Source: Lactuca virosa
Lineage: Eukaryota; Streptophyta; Magnoliopsida; Asterales; Asteraceae
Assembly (NCBI GenBank): GCA_928212115.1
Contig: CAKMRJ010005412.1
Span: forward strand, 253,619,314 to 253,683,313
Reading direction: 5' to 3'
DNA: 64,000 nucleotides
In this document: piece by piece, positions 46,587 through 58,910 of the stretch
Layout: every line of letters starts with the position of its first letter
Numbering within the stretch: position 1 is the stretch's first letter
Translations under genes and position numbers: made by a program
The notes under the pieces: model-generated
The model's input: only the letters and a program-made list of their open reading frames with translations
The model's database searches: none
Told to the model about the DNA's origin: nothing

Positions 46587-49500
46587 CTCCCCCTCAAGAT
46601 GAGCATGGAGATTCCGAATGTTCATCTTGACAAGAAGGGAGTGTAGCTTGTCTGAACCCAATGGCTTAGTGAGAAGATATGCTAGCTGATGATGAGTGTG
46701 GAGCCAAGTTGGAGCTATCTCTTTGGACTCCACTCTTTCACGAACAAAGAAGCAATCCATCTCCATGTGTTTAGTTCTTTCGTGAAAGATAGGATTGTGA
46801 GCAATGTGTTTGGCTGACTGATTGTCACAAAAGAGTGGAGTGGCTTCTCGAACGTTCACGCCAAGTTCCGACAGTAACCAACGGACCCATAAAATTTCAC
46901 TCACAGTGGTGGCTATTGCCCGATATTCTGCCTCAGCCGAGGACCGGGACACAACTGACTGCTTCTTTGACTTCCACGAAATAGGTGCACCACCCAAAAG
47001 CAACAAATAACCCGTCCTAGAACGTCGAGAGTAAGGACAACCAAGCCAGTCGGAATCACTATAAGCCACCAAATCCAGTGGCCCTTCACGGGGTAGAAGA
47101 ATACCTTGACCCAAGCTTGTTTTGAGGTACCGCAAGACACGCATCGGTGCATGCCAATGATTAGTTCTGGGGTCTGAAACAAATTGACTCAGAACACTTA
47201 CTGAGTAAGTGATGTCCAGACGTGTCGCTTGAAGGTAGAGTAAACGACCTACAAAACGACGATATATGTTGGGGTCAACACGTTCTTCCTTATCTCCTTT
47301 ATCAAGTTCGAGGTTCTGTTCCATAGGAAACTTGCAAGGTTTGCAGCCAAGCATGCCTGCATCTTCTAAAATATCCAAGGTGTACTTTCGTTGGCTCAAA
47401 ACTAGACCTTCTTTGGTACGTGAGACCTCTATGCCCAAGAAATACGTTAGGCTACCAAGGTATTTGATGCTAAACCGAGCATCAAGGTCTGATTTGGTGC
47501 TCTCAATCTTTGTGGCGTCATTACCCATAATAACGACGTCGTCGATGTAGATGAGGGTCGCAACAAAGTTGGTCTCGGTTTTGTAATACCAGTTTCGACT
47601 AGCTTGTTTCAAGACATACAAGGACTTTTTTAGCTTGCACACCCGATTGTCGCCTTCCTTACCGAACCCTTGGGGTAGTTTCATGTAAACATCTTCCTCG
47701 AGATCACCGTGCAAGAATGCGTTATTCATATCCAATTGCTGAATGATCCAGTTGTTTTTTATGGCTACAGTTAAAAGAATCCGAACAGTAACCAATTTAG
47801 CCACAGGAGCGAACGTATCATGGAAGTCGACGCCCTCCATTTGTGTATAGCCCTTTGCCACAAGGCGGGCGTTGTGTCTTTCTATGGATCCGTCGAGTTT
47901 GAATTTTATTTTATAGATCCACTTGGAGTCAATAGCACGCTTTCCTTCCGGTAAGGTTACGAGTTCCCAAGTGTCATTTGCTTCCAAGGCCTGAACTTCC
48001 TTTTGTATTGCACAACGCCATTCCAGATTCTGGGTTGCTTGCTTAAAACTTATGGGCACATTATGAGTAACAATAGCAGCTAGAAGAGCCTTGTGAGAAC
48101 AGGAAAAATTTTCGTATGAGATGAAATTGGAAAGGGGGTGTACCGTAGAAGCAGCATGAACGGCAGCGGGTGGCGCGTGATCGATCGATGGGGGCAATTT
48201 AATTTCGTAGTCCTGATAGCGGATGGGTTGGATGCGCGTTCGAGTGGGCCAGACTACAAGTGGAGGCTCCGAACGATTGGAGGAGCTGTCTGGGCTTGGG
48301 GTGTGCGCCTGATGTTCAGCGGAATGTGGGCTTGGCATGTGATCCTGATGCACATCGGAATATGGGCTCGGAACGTGAGTTGTTCGGGTTTGACTAGGTG
48401 GTTCTGGCGAGGAGGCTTGAGCCTTATTGTTGCCACTTGTGGGTTCATCGGTATGAGGAGTGGGTTTCACCAAATCGGTATCCTTTTCTAGTTGGAATAA
48501 ATCATCAAGTTCTGAGTTATTGTTTTGTTTGAGGGTGTACATGGGAAATTGATCTTCAATAAATCGGATGTCTCTTGAAACAATGATCTTTTTATTCTCT
48601 AGATCGAAGATTTTATAACCCTTGGTACCTTGTGGGTATCCAACAAATACCCCGGGTCTTCCACGTGGTTCAAATTTATCACCCCCCGTTTCCACGCTAC
48701 GATGATAAGTCAAACAGCCAAAAACCCTCATGTGTTCATAGGAAGGCCTTTCATTAAAAAGAAGCTCATAAAGAGTGGCTCCATGTAAAACTTTTGAGGG
48801 CATTTGGTTTATCACGTACGTGGCGGTCAAAATGCACTTACCCCAAAAACTCTTAGGTAGGTTAGCTTGGAATCTTAAGGCCCTCGCGGTCTCAATAAGG
48901 TAGCGGTGTTTGCGTTCCACCACCCCGTTTTGTTGCAGGGTGTGGGGGCAAGAAGTTTCTAAAACAATACCTTCTTTGGCGTAAAAATCATGCATGGCAT
49001 TAGATACAAACTCGCCACCATTGTCACATCTAACACGCTTGATTTGTTTTTCAAATTGAGTTTTGACCATCTTATAGAAATCCATGAGGCATGTGCTTGC
49101 CTCACTTTTATTTTTTAGTAGGAAGGTCCAAACCGCCCTACTGTAATCGTCAACAATAGTTAAAAAATAAAATGCCTTGTTAGTTGAGGGAGTCCTATAC
49201 TTCCCCCATATGTCGCAATGTATCATATCAAAACAAAAGGTTGTTTTTATTTCACTAGTAGGAAAGGGGAGCCTAGTGTGTTTTGCCTTTAAACAAGCAT
49301 CACAATTTAAAATGTTCTTATGGGAAGGAATAAAATATAAACGAGAAACTTTCTTGGGTGAAGGATGTCCAAGTCTCTTGTGCCAAGTCTCGAAGGTTTT
49401 CAATAGAGCTTTATTCGTCTTCATTGCCCCCATGCGATATAATCCTTCAACGGGATTACTCGCTCCAATCAAGCGCTTCGTCCCCAATTCCTGCATAACA

Positions 49501-50030
49501 AAGAAACCAGGGAAGAAAACAACAGCACAGTTAAGCTCATTGGTCAATTTGCCAACCGAAAGAAGATTATAATTGAAACTTGGCACGAGTAGAACTCCTC
49601 GAATTCTAATGCCTCCAGCAAGATCATGGTCTCCTTCACCCATAACATGCACCTTGTCTCCAGTGGGGACAACCACAGGTGTACCCTTTGGGTTGTGGGT
49701 CTCGTTTTTAAGAAAATCTCTTTTATGGGTCATGTGTTCGGTGGCACCCGAATCAACCACCCAACTGTAAGAATCATTAACCTTACCTGCCATGTTCGCT
49801 CTTGGCTGAGATGCATTTTCTTCCATACCTCTGTTATCCTTGAAGTGGGTAACAAACATGTGATATTGCTCATCCGTCAGACCGGGAACAGGGCTGACAG
49901 CCATCGCAGCTTTTGGTTTTTCTTTGTTCTTCGTTCCAGGCCACCATTCGGGATAACCGTTCAGTTTAAAACATCCCTCCTTCACGTGTCCTTCCCTTTG
50001 ACAAAAACTGCATTTTTCCTTTTTTCGTTA
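46584..50030 (-). pseudogene. Copia element 2 pol (nearly intact reading frame)
   Basis: A 1,133-codon frame (49985-46584) continues upstream through a CX2CX4HX4C knuckle (CSFCQREGHVKEGC). Protease DSGATEH is at residues 78-83; the integrase zinc region (WHKRLGHPSP ... CDACLKAK) and core (IHCDIWGKY, RCDNGGEF, NGVVERKHR) follow; then reverse transcriptase with IYIDD and RNase H (YSDSDWLGC, SSAEAEYRA, FCDNQSA). Between LKQAS and YIDD only about 20 residues remain, against roughly 43-45 in copia element 1, so about 22 residues of the RT are deleted in frame. GLKQA has become VLKQA. The enzyme is probably dead despite the long ORF. The frame overlaps the gag end with a frame change at the knuckle. 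Confidence 0.93.
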
Positions 50031-50875
50031 TCAGGTCTTGTGACCTTGGTGTTCGTTTTAGACGACATCAGATTGTTTTGTTTGGTTTGTGATTGTAGTT
50101 GCGTTTTTCCAGCACCATAGTTGGCTTGAAAGGCAGCGGCTTCCGACCCCGACCTTTTTGATCCGCCGGTAATCGCCCTTTGTTGTTCATTTTTGGCTAC
50201 CAAATGATAAGTCGCACCAAGAGATGGTGTTGGTTTCGTGGCCAAGATTTGAGTTCGAATGACAGAGAATTCATCATCGAGTCCCATTAAAAATTCGTAG
50301 GTTCTTTCTTTCTCTTTCACTTCATTTAATTGCTTTCCAATTGAACACTTACACCCATCACATTTACACCGAGGTGTAGGCAAAACAACTTGGAGTTCAT
50401 CCCAAATAGATCGTAATTTAGTATAATAATTTGAAACAGACATACCTCCATGTCGGGTTGTGTTTAGTAGCTGCTTCAATTCATATGCCCTTGGTGCGCC
50501 TTCTTTCTCAAATCGTTCTTCAAGATCTTTCCAGATTTCTGATGAGGTGTTAGCGTATCTCACGCTCGTGCGTATCTCCTTTTCCATAGCTGTTGTTAGT
50601 CAGCCCTTGACCATGGCATCTGCATGTATCCAGGCCATGTACATGGGTGAGTTCGTTTCTGGCTTCTTGACGATCCTGTCGATGAAACCCTTCTTGTTTT
50701 TCGCCAAGAGAAAGTTAATCATCTCTTGCTTCCATTCATTGTAGTTGTTGTCATTCAATACGTCATTCACTTGCATCTATTTAGGATAGTCAGATGGGTG
50801 AATGTATAAAGGCGAGTTGGTGTCAATGGCTTCGCCTTCCTGTTTCTTGCCCCCATCGCTATTTTCTCCGCTCAT
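50010..50875 (-). pseudogene. Copia element 2 gag
   Basis: ATG at 50875 (MSGENSDGGKKQ) opens a Gag with NDNNYNEWKQEM and, further on, KDLEERFEKEGAPRAYELK and a CX4C-type cysteine pair region (RCKCDGCKC). Two in-frame stops (TAG at 50779-50777, TGA at 50602-50600) interrupt it, and a frame change near 50025 separates it from the zinc knuckle. About 290 codons in all. Family assignment from the LNDNNY..W pattern and position is confident. Confidence 0.88.
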
Positions 50876-50912
50876 GGTGGCGTGATGATCTGGTTATCGG
50901 GTGCAAATGCCC

Positions 50913-50925
50913 TACTTTGATACCA
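50913..50925 (-). other. Primer binding site of copia element 2
   Basis: Minus strand TGGTATCAAAGTA, an initiator-Met-like variant (TGGTATCA shared), directly beside the 5' LTR. Confidence 0.85.
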
Positions 50926-51093
50926 TATAAAATTCTATAAGCCAAACCAGTTTTTGTATTTCATTGATTGAAAAAAGAATACATGCCGATTAATAAAAAG
51001 AAAACCTAGCTAGAAAGCAGGACTAAACTAGGAAACAGAAACACGGAATAAAAATAGAAGATATGATAGAGATATGACAAAATATATCCTTTA
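50926..51093 (-). repeat. Copia element 2, 5' LTR
   Basis: 168 bp, nearly identical to the 3' LTR. The few differences that I saw include AGGG/ATGC near the GCCGATTAA stretch, CAAGG/CACGG and AAAAAAAG/AAAATAG. Confidence 0.95.
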
Positions 51094-51098
51094 GGATA

Positions 51099-51639
51099 AC
51101 AAAGATGAAAAAAAAATAGTTTTAATAGGGGTAGAAAAAAAGGTGGACCGTGTTCTCTCTTTCAATATTAAATAAGGGACATTGGTAATAGATATAGGTA
51201 TTTTTTTTCATTTACTCTAGAAATAGAGATCAGTAGCTCATTGTAGTTGGCTGATTTTTTTTTATGATTTCCTTTTATTTATTTATTTATTTAGTTTTTC
51301 TAAATCTGTTTTCACTGATGGCTACGTGTCCTGCGTAAATGGATAAGAATGAAATTGTTGTCGCTACGTGTTATCGTCTCAGACAACCCACCGCCTATAG
51401 ACCTCTCTCGATGCTACCCAACGCCTATGAACACCATTGGTTACTTCCCTCCGCCTGGGTTACTTTCATCCCTTCACCGATATACCCGATTCAGTTCCTT
51501 CCAATTTGGGATTATTACCCCTGTTCTTTTCATCACCATCGAAATGGTAGGACCAGTAGTACACCACACCATCTCCGGCTACGAGTCTGCAACACTATAT
51601 TCGATGTTGGTGCTCACTTCCCCGTCTCTGCCTCCGCCT
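51099..51639. other. Host DNA between copia elements 2 and 3, no gene recognised
   Basis: The right half is CT-rich and holds an ORF of about 130 codons without recognisable domains. It ends at CTCAC (51640-51644), the probable target duplication of copia element 3, and continues at 59036. Confidence 0.55.
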
Positions 51640-51673
51640 CTCACTGTAAAGAGAAGCCTTAGAGATAACGTAC

Positions 51674-54328
51674 TGTCACATCCCGAAACCGATGGCGGAA
51701 ACGTTCCGGGGCGGAGGACGTCATGTAAGTATCACAACCAATGTACATAGCAAGCATAGTAACACAACCATTACATTACATAAGAATATTTACATTTGTT
51801 TGAAAGCAAGGTAATACATGATTTATATATATTCAACAGTATGAACAAAAGTAAAGACAAGACTTCTATACGCTCCGTCTTCTCCAAAAGATCGCGGGAT
51901 ACCTGTCTAACGTGAACCTGATAATACAAGCAGTTTTGAAATATCAGCATAAGGCTGGTGAGTTCATAAGCGGTTTGTTTCTGGTGAAAGAATCAGTTTT
52001 CCTTTGGTTTCATGAAAAAGTTGTTATCCAAGAAAATCCCATATTTTCTTATAAGAGAAGTTTAGTTTTCCATTTGTTAAACAGCCTGGTTAAAAGAAGT
52101 TAAGTTATCCCAGGAAAAACCCTTATTTTCCTTAAAAGTTGGTGGTTGGTTATCGATTCGGAATGAAGTGTACAAGTATCTACCATACTTGTAGCGTTTA
52201 AGTGAAGTATCCTGAAAGCCTGGTTATCCTTGAAAAGTACATTAGTTTTAACACGTATATAAAACTAATAAGTAGGTTGTAAACTAATTTCCTAAGGGTA
52301 TTAATTTACTAAGTTCTTTATTACTTAAAAGTAAATCTCCATTATCTAAGCTGCGAGTTCTATAACCATACGATAAACTAGATATGGCAATAAGAAGTCC
52401 ATTATCATTTTATGACTTTTGTCACCCGTAGACCTGCCGGTCCCACTGTAGCTAGCAGTAAGGTGCGGGGTAGTCAGTCCCGTATAGATCTATACACTCA
52501 AGTCACGCTCTCCTTCTAAGAGATTCTGGTTACAGGGGCGGTCCTCCACTCGCGTATCTCTGTGGAGTGTTTCAGAGGACGTGTCTCCAATCTTAAGAAT
52601 AACGAATTTACAAGTAATAATGCGGAAAATCCTGTTTTATAATTGACATGAAATCCTTTATGAAACATAAAATATAACATTTTATAATGAGTTTCACAAT
52701 TAGTTTGAAAACTAACTCTGCAAGTTAAACGATTGGTTAATACGGTTTTCAGTGTTAAAAGCATACTAAACATGTAACATTTCATACGAAATAATAGGTT
52801 TGAGTACAAGATTTCCTTGTACTTTTGCTTGTATTCCCCCCCTTGAAAACATGAAAAACACGGAAAAAGGTGTAGGGGTATGAACTCACCAGACGAGAAA
52901 TGTGTCGGATAGGATGCTAAGTATCAGTTTAAGGCTTGAACACGCGCGAGGTTCCTATGTAACATAAGGAGATATATAATTGTATCTAATTGGACATTGA
53001 ACTATTAATTAAGTAAGATAATACACTCCGAGGCGCGAAAACGCTTTGTCTCAAGTGTTAGGAATGATACGGGATGCATCTAAGGGGGTGTAGGGCCTAG
53101 ATATGGAGTTTGCTCTTCAAGAGTAAACTCTTAGGGGAGATTACGGCCCATAGACCATATCCCCATGAGTTTACGACCGTAAACTCATGGGTGGTGTGTT
53201 CTTGGATGCTTAAAGGTCTTACAACACTTGGGGAAATAAGCTAGGTTCAATTCTAAGGCATAGGAAGTGGTTAAGTCTTCAAATAGACCACTTACATGAG
53301 TTACGGCTGTAAACATGGAGTTTACGGCTGTAAACTCTTACTTGACTCTTCCTTTTGTGTTTTGATGGTTCTAGGTTAAGCACAAATGATTCTAGTCCAA
53401 AATACAAGCCATGGAAGGAAGTTAGGGCACTATTTGACCTCCTTAGAGGAGTTTACGGCCAAGGGACCATTCCTTGGGGGGTTTACGGCCGTAATCTCCT
53501 AAGGTCATGGTTTCCTTGATGTTTAGGGTCCCTACTTCGATGGTGGTTGATTCTAGACATTATTCCAAGCCATAGGAGGTGTTTAAGGGGAAATTTAACA
53601 CCTTAACTGGTGTTTACGGCCTATGAATAAGTGTTTACGGTCCAAGAATGTTCTGGGCCGTAAACTCATGTTTACTCCCCAAATGACAAGATTTTGGCGT
53701 TCTAAGTCCATTCATGCAAGCCCTTAAGTCATAGCTAAGCACTAGAAATGATTTGGAAGGGTTTTGGGGCTCCAAAACCCCATTTATGGGTGTTTACGGT
53801 TTTGGAGTGTTCCAGGGCCGTAAACACATGTTTTTGATACTTTTGGATGATTTAAACACGGATTTGCATGCTAAACAAGCTAAACTACAAGCTAGGATAG
53901 ATCACTTACCAATTTGGAGCTTGAAAGGGGTGTTTTTGGATCAAAATTTGGCTTGTAGAGAGAGAGTAGAGAGAGAGAGAGTTATGAGGGGTGTGAAAAA
54001 GCTTCAAATGGTGACTACTCAATCTCTTATATAGGGTTTGAGTTTGTGGCCCGGTGGAAATCTACCCGATACCGACGTTAAACGGAGCTTATGGTCGTAC
54101 CCGATTAAGTATTCGTAACCCGATGTGGTCGTGAATTAGAAACTTTTTTAAAAAGAAGGACAAGGGTGTTTCACGTGTTTTTTTAATGCGTTCCGACACT
54201 TACGAAGTCATAATAAAAGTCTTAATTCAATTAACCTAATTCAAAACGTTAACGAAACAATTTGATAAAGACGGGTTTTATTGACGGAAACGGGTTTACA
54301 ATGACGAAATAAATTTCAGGTTGTCACA
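51674..54328 (-). mobile_element. Solo LTR (Ty3/gypsy type) inside the copia 3 LTR
   Basis: TGTCACATCCC...GGTTGTCACA, 2,655 bp, flanked by CGTAC (51669-51673 and 54329-54333). There is no interior. Minus orientation is inferred from a TATA-like CCCTATATAAGAG (about 54027-54039), a donor-like GGTGAGTTC near 52888, and an acceptor-like TGTATTATCAG near 51918. A palindrome array of GTTTACGGCCGTAAAC type lies at about 53155-53830. Confidence 0.92.
53155..53830 (-). repeat. Array of GTTTACGGCCGTAAAC palindromes
   Basis: At least ten full or half copies of GTTTACGGCCGTAAAC occur; examples are near 53162, 53305, 53450, 53480, 53610 and 53790. Many copies appear as separated half-sites facing each other across 10-40 bases. 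This is the third palindrome type found in an LTR of this window. Confidence 0.88.
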
Positions 54329-54476
54329 CGTACATATGTGAGTTGTTATATAGATAAGGTCTAGTTTATTTAAATGATTGTAATCATTATCCTTGTATGT
54401 TACTGTGCTATATATAATTGATAATGGAGCCTACGACTATTATGAGGCAATTTATACTTTCTTATCATTGTTAATT

Positions 54477-54489
54477 TGGTATCAGAGCC
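54477..54489 (+). other. Primer binding site of copia element 3
   Basis: TGGTATCAGAGCC, initiator Met tRNA type, beside the 5' LTR end. Confidence 0.93.
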
Positions 54490-54562
54490 AGATCCCTAGG
54501 GTTTCGATTTTACCCTCCACTTTTACTCACGGCATCTGGTTCTTGTTTAGATCATCTTCATT

Positions 54563-57500
54563 ATGGCACCTTCTTTCATTAATTCTTCTAAAATCGCCAC
54601 TGCCATCACCTGCAAATTAACTCATACCAACTTCCTACTTTGGAAGGCCCAAGTTGTTCCTATTCTTCGTGGTGTCCAACTCTATGGATATCTTGATGGA
54701 ACAACAACTGTTCCTGTTGCCAAGATAACTGTGGGAACCAGTGCAGAAGCAAAGACGGCCGACAATCCTGATTATCAGAATTGGGTTGTTCAAGATCAAG
54801 CAATCCTCGGAGGATTATTGTCGTCTATGACAGAAGACGTATTGTCATAGCTTACTCGCTGTACTGATACATCAAAACAGGTATGGGATGCTCTCCATAC
54901 AATGTTCTCTGCCCAACACAGAGGGAACTCAGTTCAGATCCGTACGCAACTCTCAACAACAAGGAAGGGCGACATGAGTGCGTCAGAATACTATCAGAAG
55001 ATGACGCGGCTTGCCGACACTATGGCAAACATTGCTCACCCCAAGCTTGATGAGGAAGTTATAGGCTACATTATAGTCGGTCTAGGTCCAGGCCATAGGG
55101 ACTTATTTACTGCCATCACCGTTCTCAGCAACCAACGAGAGGTGACACTACCAGAGTTCTATTCTTATCTGATTGCACATGAGACTCAAACTACAACAAT
55201 GAACAAACCTACAGACTTCATCTCGTCTGCTAACAATGCTACAAGGCAGGAGTCAAGTGGATCTCGGCGCAACTACAGCAACAATGGGAGCAATACTTTC
55301 AACAATAATTATCGAAACAACTATCGAAACAGGGGCAGCAGTCGTGGACGTGGTCGTGGCCGTGGCGGTGGCAGGAAAAATAGTAGTGGTCCACGATGTC
55401 AAGTATGTGGTATTCCAGGTCATACCGCGTTGGTTTGCAGAAATCGATTCAATCATGCCTATCAGGCAGACGAGTATCATGGAGGGAATAGTGCTACCAC
55501 ACAAAACTACAACAATGACACCAACTGGTATATCGATACTGGAGCTACAGACCATCTAACAAGTGATTTGGATCGCTTGTCCATTCAGGAGCGATACCTT
55601 GGAAAAGACCAGGTTCAAGTTGCCAATGGAACAGGTTTGCATATTTCCCATATTGGTCATTCTCAAATTCCCAGTCTAAGTCGACCCATTGTTCTTAAAA
55701 ACATATTACGTGTTCCCCAAATTAATAAGCATCTTCTTTCTGCTTATAAACTTGTTTCTGATAACGATGTGTTTATTAAAATTCACCCTAATGTTTTCTT
55801 TGTTAAGGACAAGGTCACAAAGAAAACGCTTCTACTCGGTAAAAGCAAAGGAGGTCTTTTCCCGGTGCCCATTACTCATACTTCTCGCATTCCTCATCAA
55901 GTCGCATCTAGTGTTAAAGTTTCATCTTTAGAGTGGCATCGACGTCTTAGTCACCCTACTTCAGCAATCGTTAAAACTATTTTAAAGTCAAATAAACTAG
56001 GTTGTTCTTTTGATAATATGTCTTCTATTTGTGATGCATGTCAACGTGCAAAGAGTCATCAACTTCCTTATAATAACTCTGTTCATATTACAACTTTTCC
56101 ACTTGAGCTTGTTCATACTGATGTTTGGAGACCAGCTCAAGTGTCTAGTGGAGGTTATAAATATTATGTTAGTTTCTTGGATGACTACAGTCGTTATACT
56201 TGGATTTATCTCCTTAAACATAAATCTGATGTTGAACAAGTCTTTTATAATTTCCAAACTCATGTTGAACGTTTGTTGAATACTAAAATCCGTACTATCT
56301 AATCTGATTGGGGTGGTGAATATCATAAGCTCCATAAATATTTTCAGCAAACAGGTATCGCTCATCGCGTGTCATGTCCCCATACATCTCAACAAAATGG
56401 GATGGCTGAGCGAAAACACCGACACATTGTTGAAACAGGCTTGGCTCTTTTAGCTCATTCCTCTCTTCCACTTCGTTTTTGGGACGAAGCTTTCTTAACA
56501 GCCTGTTATCTAATAAATCGTATGCCTAGTCGCACAATACAAAATTCTACACCCATTACACGTCTTCTAAAAATCACCCCTGATTACTCCTTTCTTCGTA
56601 ATTTTGGGTGTGCGTGTTGGCCAAGTCTTCGTAAATATAATACTCACAAACTTGCATATCGATCTAAAATGTGTGTCTTCTTAGGATATAGCTCAATGCA
56701 CAAAGGGTACAAGTGTTTGGATATGAATACTGGTCGAATTTATATATCTCGGGATATGATTTTTGATGATTCACGATTATATGCAACCTCTTCTGTCTCT
56801 ACCACACCATCTCCTAGGTCTGAGGTGGCATCGTTTCCTCAATCTGAACCAATTATCTCGAATGACCATTTGCGGAATTATGACTTATCTTTTTTACTGG
56901 CTAACCATTCTAATGCAGCTGCAGCACCATTAGCTCCTGTGGTTACCATTCAAATGCCGAGAACCACAACCAGTAATAACACATGTATCAAGGTGTCTCC
57001 ACCAACGTCATTACAACAGCAGAGTCACTTGCCAAGAACACCAGTCATGTCGTCATCAGATCCCCCTGTTGTTGACACCACTGAAAACGCAGCTCCTGCT
57101 GCTACTGTTGACAACAATGACAATACAACTTCTACTGGTTTCGTTGATTCGACTACTATAACTGCCACGACTGACACTTCACCGGCCTCTCCTGTTCCAG
57201 CAAGTCCAATTGTTGGTGATGTTTCCTCATCTACATCAGGAATCATGACTTGAGCTCGTGCAGGGAAGACTTACCCTCGAAAATTTACTGATGGAACAAT
57301 ACTTTATAATCCCAATAGACGTGCCTTCTTTGCTGAACCTACTTCCTATCGACTGGCTTTGGATGATCCAGCATGGCGACACGCCATGAAAGCTGAATTT
57401 TCTGCCCTTCAGAAGAATAATACATGGGTTTTGGTACCACGACCATCTAATGTAAATGTCGTTGGCTGCAAATGGGTTTTCAAGCTTAAACAACATCCTG

Positions 57501-58910
57501 ATGATTCTATTGATAAACATAAGGCACGTCTGGTGGCTCGGGGTTTCACTCAACAGTATGGAGTTGACTATCAAGACACATTTAGTCCAGTTGTCAAACC
57601 CACAACGGTTCGTTTGATTCTTGCTCTTGCAGTGTCTAGAGGATGGCATCTTCGCCAGATTGATGTAAGTAATGCGTTTCTTCATGGCTTCTTAAATGAA
57701 GAGGTTTACATGCAGCAACCTCCAGGTTTTGAAAATTCTCACAACCCTCATCATGTCTGCAAACTTCAGAAGGCGATCTATGGACTAAAACAATCACCTC
57801 GCGCATGGTTTTCTCGGCTAAGTGACAAGCTACATCAACTTGGATTTCATTCGTCGAAGGCTGATACATCTCTTTTCATTTTTCATCGTGGGGAATGATC
57901 TTATCTACATGCTCGTTTATGTAGATGATATTGTGATTGCTGGTTCCTCTCAAAAACTAGTTGATAAGTTGGTATGTAACTTGTCAACAACTTTTCCTAT
58001 CAAAGACCTTGGCCGATTAAATTATTTTTTGGGGATTGAGGTTTCTCACAATTCAGGGGTAATCACTCTTCTCCAACATAAATATGCGTCTGACTTACTC
58101 AAACGAGCTCACATGTCGAATTGTAGGAGCGTCTCAACCCCCATGTCTGTCACGGATAAGCTTGCACGGGATTATGGAAATTATCTCAAAGAGGATGATG
58201 CGTTCAAGTATAGAAGCATGGTTGGTGGTTTACAGTACCTTACATTAATGCGACCAGATATTTCATTCGCTGTTAACAAGGTTTGTCAATATCTCTCTAA
58301 GCCTACCGATGTTCATTGGGAAGCAGTCAAGCGTATTTTAAGATACATAAAAGGCACGGTGAATACAGGACTACGTATTCGAAAGTCTAGTTCTACACTT
58401 TTGAGCGTGTTTACAGATGCGGACTGGGCAGGATGTTTGGACTACCGCAGGTCTACCGGAGGGTTTGCAATATTTCTAGGTCCAAACTTAATTTCTTGGA
58501 GTTCACGCGAGCAACCTACTGTGTCTCGATCGAGTACTGAGGCAGAATATAAAGCCTTGGCTAATGGTACAGCGGAAGTAGTATGGATACAATCTATACT
58601 CAAAGAGTTAGGGGTGCATCAGTCAAGACCACCGGTGTTATGGTGTGATAATCTCGGAGCAACCTATTTAACAGCAAATCCTGTTTTCCATGCACGTACA
58701 AAGCACATAGAAGTGGATTTTCATTTCGTTAGAGAGAAGGTGGCAATGGGTGCTCTTGATGTCCGATTTTCCAATGATCAAGTGGCTGATGGATTTACTA
58801 AGCCGGTCACTCGCAATATGCTCGAGCATCTAAGATACAATCTAAACCTTGTACCGATTAAAATTGAGGGGAATGTAAAGAGAAGCCTTAGAGATAACGT
58901 ACATATGTGA
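54563..58910 (+). pseudogene. Copia element 3 gag-pol
   Basis: One frame runs from ATG 54563 through Gag (LTHTNFLLWKAQVVPILRG), a knuckle (CQVCGIPGHTALVC), protease (WYIDTGATDHLT), the integrase zinc region (WHRRLSHPTS ... CDACQRAK) and core (VHTDVWRP, SDWGGEY, NGMAERKHR), and reverse transcriptase. It is broken by stops TAG at 54848-54850, TAA at 56300-56302 and TGA at 57251-57253. An extra G near 57893 then shifts to the frame 57822-58910, which holds YVDDIVIAG and RNase H (TDADWAGC, SSTEAEYKA, WCDNLGA). All domains are present; only three stops and one indel separate it from an open frame. The C-terminal residues read into the 3' LTR. Gag and pol share a frame, as usual in copia. Confidence 0.95.

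Larger units (their letters stand above)
46419..51093 (-). mobile_element. Ty1/copia retrotransposon 2 with TA...TA LTR termini
   Basis: LTRs of 168 bp (46419-46586 and 50926-51093) are flanked by GGATA (46414-46418, 51094-51098). In element orientation each LTR starts TAAAGGATAT and ends TTTTATA, so the ends are TA...TA rather than TG...CA. The primer site abuts the 5' LTR and a purine tract (TTGAGGGGGAG) abuts the 3' LTR, which fixes the boundaries. Short LTRs and domain order protease-integrase-RT-RNase H indicate copia; a lineage is not assigned. Confidence 0.95.

Noticed and set aside
47266..47550. Plus-strand ORFs within the minus-strand copia pol (also 48138-48491, 49177-49572)
   Set aside because: Shadow frames of a clearly recognisable polyprotein on the other strand.
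51339..51750. Host gene of about 130 codons left of copia element 3
   Set aside because: The ORFs have no recognisable domain and the longer one runs into the copia LTR and solo LTR; it is probably gene-flanking or fragment sequence.
55236..55559. ORFs on both strands over the copia 3 gag knuckle region
   Set aside because: Out-of-frame readings of a Gly/Arg-rich gag segment.
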